Shown: positions 32,654 through 40,735 of the stretch, piece after piece
Position numbering within the stretch: position 1 is the stretch's first letter
How the letters are laid out: every line of letters starts with the position of its first letter
From: Arthrobacter horti
GTDB lineage: Bacteria > Actinomycetota > Actinomycetes > Actinomycetales > Micrococcaceae
Direction: 5' to 3'
Assembly (NCBI RefSeq): GCF_030731045.1
Contig: NZ_JAVALS010000002.1
Span: forward strand, 1-64,000
DNA length: 64,000 nucleotides
Notes under the pieces: model-generated
The model's input: the letters and a program-made list of their open reading frames with translations, nothing else
The model's database searches: none
What the model was told of the DNA's origin: nothing
Made by a program: the position numbers and the translations under genes

Positions 32654-35600
32654 ATGGAATCCCCCCAGAAGCCCAGCAGACCCTGGTGGCGGCGCTCCGC
32701 CGTCGCTCTCGGCACGGCGGCCTGTCTGACGGTCGGCGGCACCGCCGCCCTCGCAGGACTCGCCCTGACCCAGCACGCCGGACCCCAGGCCGACGGCACC
32801 GGCATCACCCCTGCCGGATGGGCCGTCACCCCCGCCGGCGACCAGCGCGCCGCGGGATACTTCCCCGCCAACACCGTCACCTCCCCGGACGGCTCCGCCG
32901 TGGTGGTCCCCAACATCGTGGTGGATGAGAACGGCAAGCAGACCGTCCAGGTCCTCTCCTCCCAGGACGGCAGCCTCCTCCAGCAGCTGGAACTGAACGG
33001 CTCGGACGGTAAGACCCCTCAGGGTGTGGCCCCCGGCGCCGTCTTCAGCCCGGACGGCAAGCAGCTTTACCTGGCCACCGCCAACAAGAACGCCGTGCTG
33101 GTCCTGGACTGGGACGCCGCCGCCCACAAGCTCAGCGTCAACCGCTCCCTCAAGCTCCCCTCCGGCAGCTACCCGCAGACCGTGGCGGTCTCCCCGGACG
33201 GCAAGACCGTCTACGCCACCGGCCAGCTCTCCCGGAAGCTCATCGCCGTGGACGTCGCCACCGGTCAGACCGCCACGGCGCCCACCGGTGACTACCCCTT
33301 CGGCGTCATCCTCAGCGCCGACGGCGGCACCGCCTACGTCAGCAACCAGGGCGGCAACACCCTGAGCACCTTCACGGTGGCCGGCCTGACCCTGACCAAG
33401 GGCGCCGACGTGACCGTGGGGACCCACCCCAACAACATGCTCCTGGACACCAAAAACCAGCGGATCTACGTCTCCAACGGCGACAACGACACCGTCTCCG
33501 TCCTGGACGCCCGCACCGGCAAGGTCCAGCACACCCTGTCCGTGGCCCCGTACCAGGGCGCCCCGGGCGGCACCCAGCCCACCAACCTGGCACTCTCCCC
33601 GGACACCAAGACCCTCTATGTCACCGCCGGCGGCAATAACGACGTCACCGTCCTGGACGTCAGTGGCGAGGACGGCTTCGGCAAGGTCAAGGGCCTGATC
33701 CCCACCGGCTGGTATCCCACCGGCGTGGCGCCCAGCAAGGACGGCAAGCGCCTCCTCATCGCCAGTGCCAAGGGCCTCGGCACCGGCCCCAACAAGGGCA
33801 CCGACCCGGCGAACAGCAACAACCACCCCTACATCGAGCGCCAGCTCAAGGGCTTCGTCACCGTGGTCCCCACCCCCGACGGTGACCAGCTGGCGAAGTT
33901 CACGCAGCAGGTCCGCCGCAACAACGGCGTCGACGGTGAAGGCGGCGCGGTCAATCAGGGTCAGCAGGGCGAGCAGGGCCGTCCCGGTACTGTTGTGCCG
34001 CGCACCCCCGGCCAGGCATCACCCATCAAGCACGTCATCTACGTGGTCAAGGAGAACCGCACCTACGACCAGGTGTTCGGTGACATGCCCAAGGGCAACG
34101 GCGATCCGTCCCTGGCGATCTTCGGCAAGGACGTCACCCCGAACCTCCACAAGCTGGCGGACAAGTTCGTCACCCTGGACAACCTCTACGCCGACGGCGA
34201 GGTCAGCCAGAACGGCTGGCAGTGGGCCACTCAGGCCAGCTCCAACCCGTACAACGAGACCGGCACCGCCCAGGGCTACGCCGGCAACGGATCCCAGTAC
34301 GACTCCGAGGGCGAGCACCCCTATGTGGCTGCCGCCGGACCGGACCCGGAGCACGCCTACCTCTGGGACAAGCTGGCCCAGAAGGATGTCTCCTTCCGTA
34401 ACTTCGGCCAGTTCGTGGTGCCGCCGCGGGAGATCGACGCGGCGGAGCCCGTCAAGTGCACCACCGGCTTCTGCGCGCATGACCCGATCCTGAACGCCCA
34501 GACCAACCACGACTACCCGTGGTTCGACATGAGCGTCAGCGACCAGAAGCGCTTCGACATCTGGAACAAGGACTTCCAGGGCTTCAAGAGCTCCGGGACC
34601 ATGCCCAGCATGCAGTTCATCGACCTGCCCCGCGACCACACCGCGGGTGCCGGCACCGCCGCCCAGCTGGTGGCGGACAATGACCTGGCGCTCGGCAAGA
34701 TCGTGGACGAGGTGTCCCACTCCCAGTTCTGGAAGGACACCGCCATCTTCGTGGTGGAGGATGACGCCCAGGGCGGCCCGGACCACGTGGACGCCCACCG
34801 CACCACCGGCCTGGTCATCAGCCCGTACACCCAGACCGGCACCGTGGACTCCCACTTCTACAGCCAGGTCTCCATGCTCCGCACCATGGAGCTCTTCCTC
34901 GGCGTGCAGCCGATGTCCCAGTACGACGCCGCCGCGATGCCGATGATCTACTCCTTCGGCAAGACGGCGAACAGCACGCCGTACGACGCCGTCGCGGCAC
35001 CCTCGCTGACGCTGTCCATGCCGAACCCGGTGCTCGCCGCCGGTGCGTCCTCCAAGGTCACGGCCACGGTCAGCAACACCGGCCACACCACCTTCTCCGG
35101 CAGCAAGGCCACCCTCGGCCTGCCGCAGGGCTGGACCGCCACCCCGGACGCACAGCAGCCGCTGAATGACATCGCCCCTGGTCAGACGGCCACCACCTCC
35201 TGGACCGTCACCGTTCCCGCCGGTGCCGCCCCCGGTCAGCAGATGCTCACCCTGGCCGTCCCGTACGCGATCTCCGGCTCCATGACCGGCACGGCGCAGA
35301 CCAAGCTGGCCGCCGTCGTGCCTGATCCGCGCGTGGCGACCATCCCGCAGGCGTTCGTGGCCAACTTCTCCAGCAGCACGGTCAGCGCCGTGGACCTGTC
35401 CACCGGCCAGAAGCTCGCCGACATCCCCGTGGGTGCCAACCCCGGCACCGTCGTGGTGAGCCCGGACCACAAGCGTGCCTACGTGGCCAACCAGAACTCC
35501 GGCTCCGTCAGCGTGATCGACGTGGCCTCGGACGCCGTGATCGCCACCCTGAAGACCGGTTCCGTCCCGGCCGGCCTGGCCGTCAGCCCGGACTCCAAGA

Positions 35601-36502
35601 CCCTCTGGGTGTCCGAGTACGGTGACAACGCGGTGGAGGCCTTCAGCACGGACACCGGCGCGTCCCTCGGCAAGACCGCCGTGGGCGCCGGCCCGGAGAA
35701 CCTTTCCGTGACCCCGGACGGCGCGTCCGTGGTGGTGGCGAACAAGAGCGGCAACACGGTCAGCGTCCTCGACGCCGCCACCCGTGCCGTGCGCAGCACC
35801 GTCACCACCGGCAGCCAGCCGTTCGGTGTGGTGGTGACCCCGGACTCCAAGACCGCGTTCATCTCGGAGATGGGCGCCAACAGTGTCCTCCCCGTGGACC
35901 TGGCCACCGGCACCGTCGGTACGCCGATTGCGGCCGGGCAGACGCCGTTCAACATGGTCCTCTCCCACGACGGCGCCACGCTGTACGTCGCGGACACCGG
36001 CGCGAACACGGTGACGCCGATCGACGTCGCCACCCGGACCGCCAAGGCCGCGTGGACGGTGGGCGACTCCATCACCTCCGTCATGCTCGGCGCGGACGAC
36101 GCCACCGTCTACGCCACCAGGTCCGGCGCCGGGAAGCTCTTCCCGATCGCCACGGCCACCGGCGTGGTCGGCGCTCCCATCACGGTGGGTTCCTACCCGA
36201 TCTCCTCCGCGTTCGCCGCACCGTCCGGCGGCAGCTCCGCCCCGCTGAGCCCCGCCCCGGCCGCAACGCCGCTCATGGCGGCCGCCCCGGCCACCGCCAG
36301 CAGCCCGTCCCTGACTCCGAGTGTCAACCACTCCACGGTCATGACGCCGGAGCAGATGGCCGGCCACCCGGACCAGGCCGACGCGCAGAAGCTCAACCAG
36401 GAGATCTGGCAGGCCATGCGCGGCGCGGACAGCACCATGCCGGCTCCCGCCCACAATCTGGGTGCCGTCACCGCCGCTGACCCGGACGGTGACGGCAAGT
36501 AG
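32654..36502 (+). CDS. Secreted phosphoesterase flanked by two YVTN beta-propellers
   Basis: A 1282-residue exported protein. Residues 1-40 form a basic, hydrophobic signal or anchor segment. A first YncE/YVTN propeller covers about 45-445 (repeats such as SPDGKQLYLATANKN, SPDGKTVYATGQLS, TKNQRIYVSNGDNDTVSVLD). A phosphoesterase/phospholipase C-like domain covers about 458-775 (KHVIYVVKENRTYDQVFGDM with the metal-binding Glu/Asn, VVEDDAQGGPDHVDAHRT). An Ig-like NEW3-type domain follows (about 785-880), then a second propeller (about 896-1183) and a low-complexity tail. The ATG at 32654 has GAGGA upstream; a GTG four codons earlier is less likely. Extracellular phosphate scavenging from esters or lipids is inferred. 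Confidence 0.88.
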   Translation: MESPQKPSRPWWRRSAVALGTAACLTVGGTAALAGLALTQHAGPQADGTGITPAGWAVTPAGDQRAAGYFPANTVTSPDGSAVVVPNIVVDENGKQTVQVLSSQDGSLLQQLELNGSDGKTPQGVAPGAVFSPDGKQLYLATANKNAVLVLDWDAAAHKLSVNRSLKLPSGSYPQTVAVSPDGKTVYATGQLSRKLIAVDVATGQTATAPTGDYPFGVILSADGGTAYVSNQGGNTLSTFTVAGLTLTKGADVTVGTHPNNMLLDTKNQRIYVSNGDNDTVSVLDARTGKVQHTLSVAPYQGAPGGTQPTNLALSPDTKTLYVTAGGNNDVTVLDVSGEDGFGKVKGLIPTGWYPTGVAPSKDGKRLLIASAKGLGTGPNKGTDPANSNNHPYIERQLKGFVTVVPTPDGDQLAKFTQQVRRNNGVDGEGGAVNQGQQGEQGRPGTVVPRTPGQASPIKHVIYVVKENRTYDQVFGDMPKGNGDPSLAIFGKDVTPNLHKLADKFVTLDNLYADGEVSQNGWQWATQASSNPYNETGTAQGYAGNGSQYDSEGEHPYVAAAGPDPEHAYLWDKLAQKDVSFRNFGQFVVPPREIDAAEPVKCTTGFCAHDPILNAQTNHDYPWFDMSVSDQKRFDIWNKDFQGFKSSGTMPSMQFIDLPRDHTAGAGTAAQLVADNDLALGKIVDEVSHSQFWKDTAIFVVEDDAQGGPDHVDAHRTTGLVISPYTQTGTVDSHFYSQVSMLRTMELFLGVQPMSQYDAAAMPMIYSFGKTANSTPYDAVAAPSLTLSMPNPVLAAGASSKVTATVSNTGHTTFSGSKATLGLPQGWTATPDAQQPLNDIAPGQTATTSWTVTVPAGAAPGQQMLTLAVPYAISGSMTGTAQTKLAAVVPDPRVATIPQAFVANFSSSTVSAVDLSTGQKLADIPVGANPGTVVVSPDHKRAYVANQNSGSVSVIDVASDAVIATLKTGSVPAGLAVSPDSKTLWVSEYGDNAVEAFSTDTGASLGKTAVGAGPENLSVTPDGASVVVANKSGNTVSVLDAATRAVRSTVTTGSQPFGVVVTPDSKTAFISEMGANSVLPVDLATGTVGTPIAAGQTPFNMVLSHDGATLYVADTGANTVTPIDVATRTAKAAWTVGDSITSVMLGADDATVYATRSGAGKLFPIATATGVVGAPITVGSYPISSAFAAPSGGSSAPLSPAPAATPLMAAAPATASSPSLTPSVNHSTVMTPEQMAGHPDQADAQKLNQEIWQAMRGADSTMPAPAHNLGAVTAADPDGDGK

Positions 36503-36542
36503 CGGCCGTCGCTGAAGCGCGCTGAACAGCGCTGAACACAGT

Positions 36543-36589
36543 TGAGGCACGACGCCGGAGCGAACCTCCGGCGTCGTGCCTCAGCTTTT
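36543..36589. terminator. Strong terminator after the phosphoesterase gene
   Basis: A perfect 18-bp stem (36543-36560 with 36566-36583) around a five-base loop is followed by GCTTTT. It separates the plus-strand phosphoesterase from the convergent aldehyde dehydrogenase and could serve both strands. Confidence 0.92.
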
Positions 36590-36615
36590 GTGCGGGCCGG
36601 GCGAGAAGTGCAGGG

Positions 36616-38094
36616 TCAGCGCAGCGCGAAGATGGTGCGGTGCCAGTCCTTCTCCACCAGGCCGCCGAGCTCGAACATCACGTGCTTGACCTGCGTGTAC
36701 TCCTCGAAAGAGTAGGCGGACATGTCCTTGCCGAAGCCGGACTGCTTGAAGCCGCCGTGTGGCATCTCGGAGATGATCGGGATGTGGTCGTTGACCCACA
36801 CGCAGCCGGCCGTGATCTCGCGGGTGGCGCGCAGCGCGCGGGTCAGGCTCCGTGTCCAGGCGGACGCCGCCAGGCCGTACACCGTGTCATTAGCCAGGGC
36901 GATGGCCTCGTCATCCGTGTCGAACGGCAGCACCGCCAGGACCGGCCCGAACACCTCGTCCTTCACGATCTCCGAATCCGGCGCCGCGTCCACCACCACG
37001 GTGGGGCGGAAGAAGGCGCCGTCCGCCAGAGCGCCCTCGGTGGGTGCGTACCCGCCGGCCGTGATCCGGGCGTAGCCGCGCGCCCGTTCCACCATGCCGG
37101 CCACGTGGTCCCGGTGCTTGAACGAAGACAGGGAGCCGAGGTCCGCGCCCTCGTCCTCCGGCGAGCCCAGCACGATCGCATCGAAGCGGGCGGAGACTTT
37201 CGCCACGAACTCCTCGTAGAGGCTCCGGTGCACGATCGCCCGGGTGGCGGCGGTGCAATCCTGGCCCGAGTTGATCAGTGCGCCCGCGACGGCGCCGTGC
37301 ACGGCGGCGTCCACGTCGGCGTCGTCGAACACCACGAAGGGCGCCTTGCCGCCCAGCTCCAGGTGCACCCGCTTGGCGTTCACCGCGGCGGCCTCCAGCA
37401 CCGTGCGGCCCACCGCCGTCGAGCCCGTGAAGGAGACCATGTCCACGTCCGGGTGCCGCATGAGCGCCGCGCCCACGGTGGGGCCGCGGCCCACCACCAC
37501 GTTCACCACGCCGTCCGGCAGCCCGGCCTCCGTGAGGGCCTGTGCGAAGAGGACCGAGGTCAGCGGCGTGATCTCGGCGGGTTTGAGCACCACGGTGTTG
37601 CCCGCGGCGATGGCCGGGAGGATCTTCCACGCCGCCATCTGGAGCGGGTAGTTCCACGGGGCGATGGAGCCCACCACGCCGATCGCCTCGCGCCGGATCG
37701 CGGAGCTGTGCTCCCCGGAGTACTCGGCCATGGCCTTGCCCTCCAGGTTCCGTGCGGCGCCGGCGAAGAAGTCCACATTATCGATGGTGCCGGGCACGTC
37801 GAACTCCCGGCACAGGCGCAGCGGCTTGCCCGTCTGCGAGCTCTCCACCTGGGCGAACTCCTCGGCCCGGGACTCCAGGATCCGGGCGAAGCGCTGGAGG
37901 ATCGCGGACCGGGCCCCGGGCGTGGTGCGGGACCAGGCCGGGAAGGCGCGGCGGGCGGCCGCGACGGCCGCCTCCAGATCCTCCAGTCCGGCCAGCTCCA
38001 CGGTGGCCGTGACCTTGCCGGTGGCGGGGTTGATGACGTCGGCGCTCTCGCCGGAAGTCCCGGCGCGGAGTGCGCCATCAATGTATTGATACAA
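36616..38094 (-). CDS. Aldehyde dehydrogenase, gamma-aminobutyraldehyde dehydrogenase-like
   Basis: A 492-residue NAD(P)-dependent aldehyde dehydrogenase. Motifs: IAPWNYPLQMAAWKILPAIAAGNTVVLKPAE (cofactor site), FTGSTAVGRTVLEAA, the general base in LELGGKAPFVVFDDAD and the nucleophile Cys in NSGQDCTAATR. The C-terminal MPHGGFKQSGFGKDMSAYSFEEYTQVKHVM is typical of gamma-aminobutyraldehyde/betaine aldehyde types. The start is TTG at 38094, with AGAAAGG seven bases upstream and the family N-terminus YQYIDGALRAG following; the longer frame to 38205 would cross a hairpin. It would oxidise the aldehyde produced by the FAD amine oxidase of the same island. It lies downstream of the TetR gene on the same strand. 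Confidence 0.9.
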   Translation of the reverse strand: MYQYIDGALRAGTSGESADVINPATGKVTATVELAGLEDLEAAVAAARRAFPAWSRTTPGARSAILQRFARILESRAEEFAQVESSQTGKPLRLCREFDVPGTIDNVDFFAGAARNLEGKAMAEYSGEHSSAIRREAIGVVGSIAPWNYPLQMAAWKILPAIAAGNTVVLKPAEITPLTSVLFAQALTEAGLPDGVVNVVVGRGPTVGAALMRHPDVDMVSFTGSTAVGRTVLEAAAVNAKRVHLELGGKAPFVVFDDADVDAAVHGAVAGALINSGQDCTAATRAIVHRSLYEEFVAKVSARFDAIVLGSPEDEGADLGSLSSFKHRDHVAGMVERARGYARITAGGYAPTEGALADGAFFRPTVVVDAAPDSEIVKDEVFGPVLAVLPFDTDDEAIALANDTVYGLAASAWTRSLTRALRATREITAGCVWVNDHIPIISEMPHGGFKQSGFGKDMSAYSFEEYTQVKHVMFELGGLVEKDWHRTIFALR

Positions 38095-38114
38095 AGCAAT
38101 GCCTTTCTGGCGTT

Positions 38115-38169
38115 GAGTGCTCACAAGTGGTGGGTTGATTGGCCCTGAACCCGCCACTACTGAGCACTC
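38115..38169. promoter_or_regulatory. Long inverted repeat in the leader of the aldehyde dehydrogenase gene
   Basis: Arms of 22 bases (38115-38136 and 38148-38169) pair at all but three positions, with GAGTGCTCA against TGAGCACTC perfect at the ends. It spans the gap between the TetR stop codon and the dehydrogenase start, 20 bp before the TTG. It could be a terminator for the TetR gene, a 5' leader hairpin, or a binding site for the TetR protein. There is no T-run on the minus strand. Confidence 0.6.
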
Positions 38170-38854
38170 AAGTAGTCGCAGAGAGGGTGCTGTCCCGTTC
38201 TGCACTGTCCAGGATCGCGGCGAGGCCGGCCTGGAAGGTGCCGAGGGAGTCGAGCCGGGTGAGTGCGGTGCGGTGCTTCTCCAGGAGCGGGTGGCCGCCC
38301 AGGGCGGTGAAGACCCGGGGGTTGAGCCACGGGTCGTGCCCGGCGGAGTCCGGCAGGCGCTGGATCTCCAGGGCGATGCCTGCGCCGAGAGCCAGGGTGT
38401 AGCTCTCCAGCGCCGCGTAGTAGTGCACCACGCGCTCCTCCGGCAGTCCGGCGTCCGTGAGGCAGCCCAGCACGAATTCGATGGCCTGCAGCTCCCCGGG
38501 CCCGTAGGTGTCCGTGGCGAAGGCCTCGCTGCCCAGGGAGGGGTGCTGGATGAAGACGGTCATGAGCTCGTCCAGGTAGGCCTCGAGGCGGGTGCGCCAG
38601 GCCTGGCGGCCGCCGCCGGACTGGGTCCGTTCCACGGCGAGGCCGAAGAGGCGGTCCAGGGCCGCCCGGACGATGGCGTCCCGGTTGCGGAAATGCCGGT
38701 ACACGGCGGTGGCGTCCACCCCGAGTTCCACGCCCAAGCGGCGGAAGGTGAGTCGTTCCGTGGGTTCCTGGCGGGAGAGCCGGAGCACCGCATCCACGAT
38801 GGTGTCCGGGTCCAGGCGCGCGCGCCGGTCATTCTGCTGCGCGGCCTGTGCCAT
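38168..38854 (-). CDS. TetR/AcrR-family transcriptional regulator
   Basis: A 228-residue repressor. HTH at about 15-60 (DTIVDAVLRLSRQEPTERLTFRRLGVELGVDATAVYRHFRNRDAIVRAAL), then a TetR C-terminal ligand domain (VVHYYAALESYTLALGAGIALEIQRL). It is divergent from the amidohydrolase/importer operon across 174 bp containing a 27-bp palindrome and precedes the aldehyde dehydrogenase on its own strand. This makes it the probable controller of the whole catabolic island; the ligand may be the imported compound or the released amine. Confidence 0.92.
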   Translation of the reverse strand: MAQAAQQNDRRARLDPDTIVDAVLRLSRQEPTERLTFRRLGVELGVDATAVYRHFRNRDAIVRAALDRLFGLAVERTQSGGGRQAWRTRLEAYLDELMTVFIQHPSLGSEAFATDTYGPGELQAIEFVLGCLTDAGLPEERVVHYYAALESYTLALGAGIALEIQRLPDSAGHDPWLNPRVFTALGGHPLLEKHRTALTRLDSLGTFQAGLAAILDSAERDSTLSATT

Positions 38855-38943
38855 CTATCAACCCCTCTTTCATCCGACGATTCCGGACTCACGGTACACG
38901 AGCGCCGGGGCGGCGCAAAGGGGTTGTCAGGGAGAATGTCAGA

Positions 38944-38970
38944 AGTGATGTCAACGCCGTTGACTTAACT
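38944..38970. promoter_or_regulatory. Candidate TetR operator of the amidohydrolase operon
   Basis: AGT-N3-GTCAAC-GCC-GTTGAC-N3-ACT is a perfectly symmetric 27-bp pattern in the divergent region between the TetR and amidohydrolase genes, 59 bp before the amidohydrolase ATG. The size and symmetry are typical of TetR sites. It probably overlaps the plus-strand promoter. Confidence 0.7.
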
Positions 38971-39028
38971 GTGAGCCAGATCATAGTCTCAAGGCAGTCC
39001 CCGCCACAGCCACAGATTCGAGGAGCTC

Positions 39029-40735
39029 ATGGCAGCAGTCCAGACCATCCTGGAGAACGGATGGATCTACACCGGTCTTGAGGACGGCCCCCGTCCCGGA
39101 GGCCTGGTCCTCTCCGGCGGCGAGATCGTCGCCGTCGGCACCCCGGAGGAGCTCGCGGCGCTGGTGAGTGAAGATCCAGAGCCCGGTGCAGAGAGCGACG
39201 GCGGCATCCGCCGCATCGACCTCCGCGGCCGTTTGGTGGTCCCCGGCTTCCAGGACGCGCACATGCACCCGGTGTTCGCCGGCGTCGAACTGCTGCAGTG
39301 CGACCTCACCTCCGTGGACGGCGCGGAGGCCGCCGTGGACGCCGTCCGCCGCTACGCCGAGGACAACCCGGAGGAGCCCTGGATCCTGGGCGCCGGCTGG
39401 TCCATGGAGTGGTTCCCCGGCGGCACGCCCACCCGCGGCCTTCTGGACGCCGTGGTCCCGGACCGCCCGGTCTTCCTGCAGAACCGGGACCACCACGGCG
39501 CCTGGGTCAACAGCAAGGCCCTGGAGCTCGCCGGCATCACGGCAGCCACCCCGGACCCGGAGTCCGGGCGTTTTGAACGCGGGGCGGATGGGACCCCGGC
39601 CGGCACCGTGCACGAGGGGGCCATGGACCTGTTCAATGAGGCCAAGCCCGACGTGCCCCACGAGCTCGCCTACGCCGGGCTCCTCAAGGCGCAGGACCTC
39701 ATGCTCTCCCAGGGCATCACTGCCTGGCAGGACGCCTGGGTGGCCGTCCCCCAGGACGGCGGAGCGGACTCGCTGAAGGTCTACCTGGACGCGGCGGCGG
39801 CCGGGGACCTCAAGGTCCGCGTGCGGATCTGCCAGTGGTGGGACCGCACCGCGGGGACCGCCCAGCTGGACGGCATCCTGGAACGCCGCGAGGAGGTGGC
39901 CCGTGCCGCCGCGCCGGAACGGCTGAGCGCCGGCAGCGTCAAGGTCATGGTGGACGGCGTGGCGGAGAACTTCACCGCCGCCATGCACCACCCGTACCGG
40001 GACCACCACGGCCACCACACGGACAACCGCGGCATCGAGTTCTTCGACGCGGAGGAGATGAAGGGCTTCGTGGCGGCCCTGGACGCCCACGGCTTCCAGG
40101 TTCACTTCCACGCCCTGGGGGACCGGGCCGTGACCGACGCCCTGGACGCCGTGGAGCGGGCCCGCAGCGTGAACGGCGGGGACCACGCGAGCGCCAACCG
40201 CCACCACCTGGCCCACCTCCAGCTGGTCCGCCCGGAGGACACCGCGCGCTTCGCCGCACTGGACGCCACCGCCAACCTCCAGGCGCTCTGGGCCTGCCAC
40301 GAGGAGCAGCTGGACGACCTCACCTTGCCGTTCCTGGAACCGGACGCGGAGGAGCACCACTACCCGTTCGGCGAGCTGGCGGCGCACGGCACCCGTCTGG
40401 CCGCCGGCAGCGACTGGCCCGTCTCCACGGCGGACCCGCTCGCCGCCCTGCACGTGGCCGTCAACCGTACGACACCCGGCGCGGACGGCGGGCCTCTGGG
40501 CCCGGAGCGCCAGAAGCTCGGTGTGAAGGCCATGCTGGACGCCTACACGCAGGGCACCGCCTACGTGAACCATCTGGACCACCTCACGGGGACCCTGGAG
40601 CCCGGCAAGCTGGCCGACTTCGTCATCCTGGACCGCGACGTCTTCGCCGTCCAGGCCTCGGAGATCCACACGGTCCGCGTGGACGAGACCTGGATCGACG
40701 GCGAGCGCGTCTACCAGCGGGACGGTGCCGCATGA
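39029..40735 (+). CDS. Amidohydrolase of the YtcJ / N-substituted formamide deformylase group
   Basis: A 568-residue metal-dependent amidohydrolase (amidohydro_3). The N-terminal beta-sandwich is followed by the metal HxH in FQDAHMHPVFAG near residues 76-87, the family signature LQNRDHHGAWVNSKALELAG near 150-170, HFHALGDRAVTDALDA near 355-370 and the final metal Asp in GSDWPVSTADPLAALHVAVNR near 460-480. Such enzymes cleave N-acyl or N-formyl bonds; the best-known member, NfdA of Arthrobacter, releases amines from N-substituted formamides. The ATG follows GAGGAG. Its stop overlaps the start of the importer binding protein (ATGA). The substrate is inferred only at the level of an amide. Confidence 0.85.
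   Translation: MAAVQTILENGWIYTGLEDGPRPGGLVLSGGEIVAVGTPEELAALVSEDPEPGAESDGGIRRIDLRGRLVVPGFQDAHMHPVFAGVELLQCDLTSVDGAEAAVDAVRRYAEDNPEEPWILGAGWSMEWFPGGTPTRGLLDAVVPDRPVFLQNRDHHGAWVNSKALELAGITAATPDPESGRFERGADGTPAGTVHEGAMDLFNEAKPDVPHELAYAGLLKAQDLMLSQGITAWQDAWVAVPQDGGADSLKVYLDAAAAGDLKVRVRICQWWDRTAGTAQLDGILERREEVARAAAPERLSAGSVKVMVDGVAENFTAAMHHPYRDHHGHHTDNRGIEFFDAEEMKGFVAALDAHGFQVHFHALGDRAVTDALDAVERARSVNGGDHASANRHHLAHLQLVRPEDTARFAALDATANLQALWACHEEQLDDLTLPFLEPDAEEHHYPFGELAAHGTRLAAGSDWPVSTADPLAALHVAVNRTTPGADGGPLGPERQKLGVKAMLDAYTQGTAYVNHLDHLTGTLEPGKLADFVILDRDVFAVQASEIHTVRVDETWIDGERVYQRDGAA

Noticed and set aside
34019..36550. An 843-codon minus-strand frame opposite the large phosphoesterase
   Set aside because: Same cause: low-complexity GGDGV-type product, no start signal, fully overlapped by a gene with clear domains.
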